12,159 nucleotides of DNA from Crocinitomicaceae bacterium (GTDB lineage Bacteria > Bacteroidota > Bacteroidia > Flavobacteriales_G > Salibacteraceae), in NCBI GenBank assembly GCA_018623405.1, contig JAAZVO010000061.1, positions 1-12,159 of the forward strand, given 5' to 3'. The notes under the pieces are model-generated. The model did not search any database, was not told where the DNA came from, and saw only the letters and a program-made list of their open reading frames with translations. The first letter of the stretch is position 1. Every line of letters begins with the position of its first letter. Positions 8,054-12,159 of this stretch are shown in pieces. Both the position numbers and the translations under genes were made by a program.

Positions 8054-8653
8054 ATGCGAAAAATACACACCCTATTTTTTCTGCTTTTAGGCGTTTTTAT
8101 TTTTCATGTTTCCATGAAACTGATTTATCAGTTTGCAGACTATGGAAAATCAAATTCAATTGGGCAGTTTGCCTATTGGTATAATGTTCCGCAATTTCAT
8201 GCGAATTATTCGGTTTTTGCACCTGAACCACCTGATAAAAGAGAGTTTTTTGTGTATCGTGGTTACTTAAAAGATGGCACAAAAACACCTTGGTTTGAGG
8301 ATGGTACAACTTTACTGCAGCAAGCTCGGGAAAACCGTTTTTCTGCAATCTATAAAAAATGGAAAATTCAAAATTATTTGGGTTTTCAAACCAATAAAAT
8401 TTACCTGCAGCTATTAAGGAATCCCTCCATTCAACATTTGGGAAATAACAAAGTAAAGGAGATAGCTCAACAGCAAATAGTTCATTATCCTCAATATTTA
8501 AATGCTGCTAGGTACGCTGAAACTAAGCTAAATGAAAGAAATGTTGAAGGTGTTGAAGGTGTTGAGTTTGCTTACCTCATAAAGTATGTAAAACCCGAAA
8601 AAGGCTTTAATGCGCAATTCTTTCCTCCTAAAACATTAAATGATGCTGACTGA
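8054..8653 (+). CDS. Single-span membrane protein with FAPEPP motif, partner of HTTM protein
   Basis: Function unknown. The 199-residue product from ATG 8054 begins with two basic residues and a hydrophobic segment (about 5-20), probably an uncleaved membrane anchor, followed by a soluble region of mixed alpha/beta composition. The motif YSVFAPEPPDKREFFVY (about 52-68) recalls the F-A-P-x-P-P motif of small membrane proteins that accompany HTTM/gamma-carboxylase-like proteins (DUF5819-type). I am not certain of the family. A longer frame starts at TTG 8027, but it adds a polar extension before the membrane segment, so ATG is preferred. A 9-base tandem repeat near the 3' end encodes VEGVEGVE. 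The last 14 bases overlap the start of the HTTM gene, which suggests coupled expression and a shared task. Confidence 0.8.
   Translation: MRKIHTLFFLLLGVFIFHVSMKLIYQFADYGKSNSIGQFAYWYNVPQFHANYSVFAPEPPDKREFFVYRGYLKDGTKTPWFEDGTTLLQQARENRFSAIYKKWKIQNYLGFQTNKIYLQLLRNPSIQHLGNNKVKEIAQQQIVHYPQYLNAARYAETKLNERNVEGVEGVEFAYLIKYVKPEKGFNAQFFPPKTLNDAD
8543..8566 (+). repeat. In-frame 9-base tandem repeat, about 2.7 copies
   Basis: GTTGAAGGT at 8543-8551 and 8552-8560, then a partial copy GTTGAG at 8561-8566. It encodes VEGVEGVE within the FAPEPP protein. The unit is a multiple of three, so copy-number change would keep the reading frame. Confidence 0.7.
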
Positions 8654-9530
8654 GGGTATAGAAAAAATAGCGAATAATCATCATTACCAAACAGTTTGGC
8701 TATTGCGACGTGCGGTGTATTTGGTAATTGGATTTTATTTTTTGAGGTTACTTCCATTTGCAGATACTTTTTTTGCTCCCGATGCCTTTATTCATTATTA
8801 TCATTTTGATGGCAATAGCTCGAAGTGGATTGTGCAAGCTTTAAATTTTGAGCTATTACATGCTATCTACCCTTTGCTGCTTGGGCCATTATTTGCTTTT
8901 TTAATTCTTGGTTTATGGGGAAAGTGGCAAACTTTTTCAGCCGTTGGGGTGTACTTATGCACCATAATACTTCAATATAAAACCATAAACATTACCAACG
9001 GGGGTGAGCAGTTGCTGTATAATATTCTCTTTTGGATGATTTTTTTAAATGAAAAAGAAGAAGGTACAGTTCAAAGAAATTTGATCTCGTGGTTTGGATT
9101 AGTAGCGGTGAAGTTTGAAGTGGTATTGTTATACTTTACAGCGGGGTTTGGAAAACTTACAGGTACGCATTGGTTGTCGGGTGATGCATTTTTTTTGGTA
9201 AGTCAAATTCCCGAATACAGCAATATTTGGATGGCAAAATTTATTGTTGAACATCCAAATATTGGGTACTTTTTAAATTACTATACCCTTATTTATCAAA
9301 TTGGTTTTCCTTTTTTTATTTGGTTTAGGAAGTTAAAGTACAAGTGGATGACGCTGGGAGTTTTATTTCATTTGGGGATAGGCTTAATATGCGGCATAAT
9401 GGATTTTGGACTTATTCTTTTAGCCACTTATTTTGCTTTTTATGACGAAGATCGATCTGAATTGGTAAAATCAGCTTTACTAAAAATTAAAAATGCAGGA
9501 TACAACACCATTAAAGCCAAAGGCGATTGA
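8640..9530 (+). CDS. HTTM-domain polytopic membrane protein (vitamin K gamma-carboxylase-like membrane domain)
   Basis: The 296-residue protein has several hydrophobic helices: about 25-38, 72-92, 98-112, 123-136, 150-168, 208-228 and 236-267. The pattern fits the HTTM family (PF05090-like). It shows ITNGGEQLLYNILFW (118-132), followed by KFEVVLLYFTAGFGKLTGTHW (158-178), where the FGKL..WLSGDA block is typical, and a late FHLGIG (243-248). This family shares the membrane part of vitamin K-dependent gamma-carboxylase, but the bacterial members have no established substrate, so no carboxylase activity is claimed. There is no fused soluble lumenal domain; the preceding overlapping gene may supply one. 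The start is ATGATG at 8640, 14 bases inside the previous gene. The 3' end overlaps the convergent XrtF-associated gene by 91 bases. Confidence 0.85.
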   Translation: MMLTEGIEKIANNHHYQTVWLLRRAVYLVIGFYFLRLLPFADTFFAPDAFIHYYHFDGNSSKWIVQALNFELLHAIYPLLLGPLFAFLILGLWGKWQTFSAVGVYLCTIILQYKTINITNGGEQLLYNILFWMIFLNEKEEGTVQRNLISWFGLVAVKFEVVLLYFTAGFGKLTGTHWLSGDAFFLVSQIPEYSNIWMAKFIVEHPNIGYFLNYYTLIYQIGFPFFIWFRKLKYKWMTLGVLFHLGIGLICGIMDFGLILLATYFAFYDEDRSELVKSALLKIKNAGYNTIKAKGD

Positions 9531-9952
9531 ATAAATTCTGCCAAGCGTCGCGATACATTATACATTTTTTCGGGTAACATTAAATAAGCCAATCCATAAA
9601 AGGTAAGGGAGAGCAAAAAAATAATTCCAAAAAATATGGAGGTGTATAAAAGTACAGGCAGGCTTGTAAACGCTTTTTTTAATGATAAATAACTAATTAA
9701 AAAAAAGAGGAGAGCTGTTATTAAGGTGAGCGGGAATTTTAAATAGAACAATTGCCAATAATCTAAATGTTCAATTATTCCTAAGCCAAATCTTGCCGAG
9801 GGGTTCTCGTGTTGGTAGTAAAGCGCTCCTAAATAAGCATTAATGCCTTCGAAAATGTACTCCCTTAAAAAGCCTAAAGTAATTAGGCTTAAAAAACCAA
9901 CTAACAACCACAGGTGGTTCTTATGAAACACTAACTTTTTGCTTGAAATCAA
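9440..9952 (-). CDS. Exosortase F system-associated membrane protein
   Basis: A protein of up to 170 residues with about four membrane segments (13-29, 72-90, 98-122, 143-158). It also has the loop YNVSRRLAEFIQSPLALMVLYP (131-152), which resembles the C-terminal signature of the small membrane protein found beside XrtF in flavobacteria (the TIGR04127-type family). Its biochemical role is unknown; a helper or quality-control role for the exosortase is only inferred from the constant neighbourhood. No ATG is usable near the 5' end. TTG at 9952 gives a 32-base overlap with xrtF and GTG at 9931 a 10-base overlap; I cannot decide between them. The C-terminal tail after residue 158 is polar and read from DNA shared with the HTTM gene on the other strand. 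Confidence 0.85.
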   Translation of the reverse strand: MISSKKLVFHKNHLWLLVGFLSLITLGFLREYIFEGINAYLGALYYQHENPSARFGLGIIEHLDYWQLFYLKFPLTLITALLFFLISYLSLKKAFTSLPVLLYTSIFFGIIFLLSLTFYGLAYLMLPEKMYNVSRRLAEFIQSPLALMVLYPAFLIFSKADFTNSDRSSS

Positions 9953-10469
9953 AATTGCTCCATCTTGTTGACCAAAAGTACCAAAGAATAAACACTGCAG
10001 AATAAACTAAAATGGTAAAGGTGTAAGTATGGTTGAATTGCAATAAATCAGGGTTGTAGTAAACAATTGCTGCCAAAGCAGCTACGCGTAAAACATTTAG
10101 AATATGAATTGCTAAAATTCCTATGGGAATTATTATGAGTTTATTAAGCCATCTTCCGGGGTAGGCAATAATAAATCCGGCAAAAAGGGCAAATAATTCT
10201 AAACCGTTGCAAGGATCACCAACCCAAATTGAGTGACCGCCATCTATACCTAAGGTTCTAAAGTTTTCATCAAATGGAAATTCACGCATCAGTTCATAAC
10301 CAAATGCTTGAAGAATAAGTCCTGCTTGATAAATTATTTGAGAAATAATCCATTTGTCTAAATTTCCTTTTGGATGTAGCCAAACTTCATAAATCAGAAG
10401 CCAAAATACAAATAGCAAAATTGCGGCTACAAAAAACCGAATTACAGGATGACCGAGAAGGGAACGCAT
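9921..10469 (-). CDS. xrtF: Exosortase family protein XrtF
   Basis: A membrane cysteine transpeptidase-like protease predicted to cleave a C-terminal sorting signal of secreted proteins at the inner membrane. The protein has 182 residues, at the short end of exosortases and normal for XrtF. The exosortase residues are visible: C87 in WVGDPCNGLELF, R128 in LNVLRVAAL and H147 in FNHTYTF. Hydrophobic segments lie near 10-28, 42-58, 90-104, 110-137 and 149-168. The surrounding genes fit: a small protein with a sorting-type tail ends one base before its ATG, and the XrtF-associated protein follows with an overlap. All residues needed for catalysis seem intact. What its substrates carry after cleavage is not known from the sequence. 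Confidence 0.93.
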   Translation of the reverse strand: MRSLLGHPVIRFFVAAILLFVFWLLIYEVWLHPKGNLDKWIISQIIYQAGLILQAFGYELMREFPFDENFRTLGIDGGHSIWVGDPCNGLELFALFAGFIIAYPGRWLNKLIIIPIGILAIHILNVLRVAALAAIVYYNPDLLQFNHTYTFTILVYSAVFILWYFWSTRWSNFDFKQKVSVS

Positions 10470-10470
10470 A

Positions 10471-10704
10471 TTATTTCTTAGATGCGTCGTAAAGTTTTTT
10501 GCCTCCTAAAGCAATTCCTGCAGCAATTAAATATGAAATGCCACCATCTATGGGAACACATGGGTTTGGAAAACAACCGCCTGAGGGGCTAGTTCCACCG
10601 GGAGGACCACCACCACCCGGAACCTGCGCGGTAAGCGTAAATCCTATAATAATTAGGGTAAGTGTAAAAAAGTAGGGAAGTGCTTTCAGAAATATTTTCT
10701 TCAT
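10471..10704 (-). CDS. Tiny secreted Gly/Pro-rich protein with PID-CTERM-type sorting signal
   Basis: A 77-residue precursor in three parts. A signal peptide (about 1-26, KK at 2-3, ending TLTAQ) is followed by a very short Gly/Pro/Ser-rich chain (27-50) with two cysteines, C44 and C49, in CFPNPC. The tail is PIDGG (51-55), a hydrophobic helix (about 56-68) and basic residues (KK at 69-70 and 76-77). This motif + helix + basic end is the layout of exosortase sorting signals. I recognise the PIDGG version as the PID-CTERM class of Bacteroidota. If both ends are trimmed, the mature peptide is only about 25-30 residues. Its gene ends one base before xrtF, so it is very probably a dedicated substrate or partner. 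Function unknown. Confidence 0.88.
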   Translation of the reverse strand: MKKIFLKALPYFFTLTLIIIGFTLTAQVPGGGGPPGGTSPSGGCFPNPCVPIDGGISYLIAAGIALGGKKLYDASKK

Positions 10705-10712
10705 CTAACCTG

Positions 10713-10720
10713 CAAAAGTA
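10713..10720 (-). promoter_or_regulatory. Candidate -7 box upstream of the PID-CTERM/xrtF module
   Basis: The minus strand reads TACTTTTG, matching TAnnTTTG, and ends 8 bases before the ATG at 10704. If used, the transcript would be nearly leaderless. No -33 TTG is visible at 17-23 bases upstream. The same bases may instead code for the tail of the upstream surface protein if that gene has a third indel. Confidence 0.3.
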
Positions 10721-10760
10721 TAACAATCTTTTAATTGATTATTGCATAAGAGCAATTTGT

Positions 10761-12159
10761 CTAACGCGAAATAAAGACCTTTTTTGAAATAATGGTATTT
10801 TTTGTCAGATTTTTTACCATGTCGTTAAGTATTTTCCAAAAGAATGTTTGGTTTGGGATATTTAATGTAGCCGCAGCAGAGCCGTTGGAGTCTAATTTGC
10901 AAAGCACATTGGAAGCCTCTAGGGTGATAGGATTACTTATCTCTAGGATAAACCTGATTGTTGTGTCTGATTTAATTTTTGAAAATGAAACAAGTGTATC
11001 CCTAAGTATGGGCGATTTAATATTTAACTCTTTATCAATTAGTTGAATACATAAATTTTGTTGCTGTAAGCGATTAATGTTTTTTATTGCAATGCCGTAA
11101 TTTGCTGAGTCGGTTGTTGTGCTCTCCTGCCAAACTTTTAAGGGAATTGCTAAGTTTTGAGTTTGATACTTTGGAAGAAAATTTAAACCAAAATTTTGTC
11201 CTTCAGTTACTGTGGCGATGTTAGCTTTACCATACAAATTTGGAATTTTTAGTCCATCAATTAAGGTGTCAAAACCTACGGAGGTTTCTTCGGTACTAAA
11301 AATGATTTTGCTATAATCTTTGCTTCCATCAGGTCTAAAAAGCTCGAACAATAAATCGCTATTACCAAGGCTATTATTTAAGTTTTTTTCCATTTCCAAA
11401 ACGTGTTTTACCAGGTGAACCAACTTTAAAAATTTCGGAAAATTTTAGATAGGGATTAGAGCCTTCAGATAGCAGAAAAAAACCTTCGCCAACATGCAAG
11501 GTGTCTCCACCCTGTATCGGAACGTAATTTCCGTATTGGTCTATCGTAAAAGGATTATAACATCCTTTTTTATCATATCCTTCGAAAAAGAAAATTAGGG
11601 CAGAAGGATAAGGATTAGCAATAAAATTCATTTAAGGTGTGTGGAAGAACCAAAATGAAAAGTAGTGTCTCCTTTAAAGATTTCTCCATCCATTAAAAAT
11701 GTTAAGGCTTTATTGGTATCTGTATTTACCACCACACCTTTTCCTACCCAAATAGAGTCTGATAGGTTTGGGAGGGAAAAAAATCCGCCTTTTCCATTGT
11801 TTAGGCTGTCCTCAGAGAAATATTGAAATGTTTTTATCTGATTTTTAGGGAAGTTTCCACCTGAAATTCCTTTTTCGTTAAGGCTGTCTGCCCAAGAAAC
11901 AAATGAATTACCTCTTAGCCAACCTCCTGCTAAAAGCGATGCATTCTCATGCGGAATCATCCTTTGCATTTTCAAGTTACCTTCAATATTACAAGAAGTA
12001 CAAAGGGTGCTTACCGTTGCGGTTCCTTTATTGTTAGATAATAAAGTAAGTTGATTATGAGTAATTAGTTTACCAAAACCAATAGATAAGATACCATTTA
12101 CAGTTGTTTTACCTGTACAGCTTTTTGAGCCAAATCCTGTGATGGCTAAATTCCAAAAA
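10761..12159 (-). pseudogene. C-terminal part of a large Bacteroidota surface protein, broken by frameshifts
   Basis: Three consecutive frames read as one protein of roughly 465 visible residues, open at the right edge. Segment 1 (12158-11628) has GTVNG/LTTNNQ-like, QRMIP and FQYFSE motifs typical of multidomain secreted proteins of gliding Bacteroidota. Segment 2 (11631-11374) opens with NFIANPYPSAL, which in relatives is preceded by Trp (WNxxxNPYPS). One missing base, for example a second G in TGAAT near 11628-11630, would restore LKWNFIANPYPS. Segment 3 (about 11390-10761) continues after one extra A in a run of seven A (plus-strand T7, 11383-11389) as NGKNLNNSLGNSDLLFELF, the expected continuation. 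Segment 3 ends with an NGSAA...FFWKILND module like a SprB-type repeat. No T9SS C-terminal domain or membrane tail is seen. Sequencing error and true decay are both possible. The two ATGs inside are not convincing starts. Confidence 0.75.

Noticed and set aside
8097..8757. Minus-strand frames opposite the FAPEPP and HTTM genes
   Set aside because: No recognisable content; the plus-strand frames have coherent membrane topology and family motifs.
10741..10756. Hairpin ATTGC-ATAAGA-GCAAT as a terminator before the PID-CTERM gene
   Set aside because: The stem is only 5 bases, AT-rich, and has no T-run directly after it on the minus strand.
10792..11046. 84-codon plus-strand frame within the surface protein region
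   Set aside because: Antisense to a coherent family-like protein and without a signal or motif.
11383..11389. T7 run as part of a transcription terminator
   Set aside because: It has no stem next to it and lies in coding sequence; it is better explained as a homopolymer indel site.
11374..11631. An 85-residue reading frame as an independent gene coupled through an ATGA overlap
   Set aside because: Its first residues are the middle of a WNxxxNPYPS module and the frames on either side supply the missing parts, so it is one piece of a frameshifted gene.
1..12159. CRISPR arrays, tRNA or rRNA genes, insertion sequences, attachment sites, replication origin
   Set aside because: No spaced direct repeats, cloverleaf, transposase or long terminal inverted repeats were seen; nearly all of the window is protein coding, with no gene-free stretch longer than about 60 bases.

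Overview
The window is AT-rich and reads as a chromosomal segment of a member of the Bacteroidota, most likely order Flavobacteriales. The reasons are an exosortase of the XrtF type with its associated membrane protein, a PIDGG-type small sorted protein, an OstA-like protein of the Bacteroidota type, 'NPYPS' surface-protein modules, promoter -7 boxes of the form TAnnTTTG, and the head-to-tail order rel / fur / purA / ostA, which I recall from other flavobacteria. No genus is named. No tRNA, rRNA, CRISPR array, insertion sequence or phage gene was seen.

Region 1 (1-7994, minus strand) is a compact run of six genes, transcribed in the order glyA, fahA, rel, fur-family gene, purA, ostA-like. The gaps are 9, 9, 30, 2 and 26 bases, so it is probably one operon. 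It combines one-carbon metabolism (serine hydroxymethyltransferase), tyrosine breakdown (fumarylacetoacetase), the stringent-response (p)ppGpp enzyme, a metal- or peroxide-responsive repressor, AMP synthesis and an envelope lipopolysaccharide-transport candidate. The last gene runs off the left edge.

Region 2 (7980-9530) starts at a short divergent intergenic region with two face-to-face candidate promoters. On the plus strand lie two overlapping genes: a single-span membrane protein with a FAPEPP motif, and an HTTM-domain polytopic membrane protein related to the membrane part of vitamin K-dependent gamma-carboxylase.

Region 3 (9440-10704, minus strand) is the most interesting part. It is a three-gene exosortase module: a 77-residue secreted Gly/Pro-rich peptide with a PIDGG + hydrophobic helix + basic tail, the exosortase itself with visible Cys-Arg-His residues, and an XrtF-associated membrane protein. 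The genes abut or overlap. The last gene overlaps the convergent HTTM gene by 91 bases.

Region 4 (10761-12159, minus strand) holds the C-terminal part of a large Bacteroidota surface protein. It is split across three reading frames by at least two single-base indels, and a possible third lies at its end. It enters from the right edge and lies directly upstream of the exosortase module.
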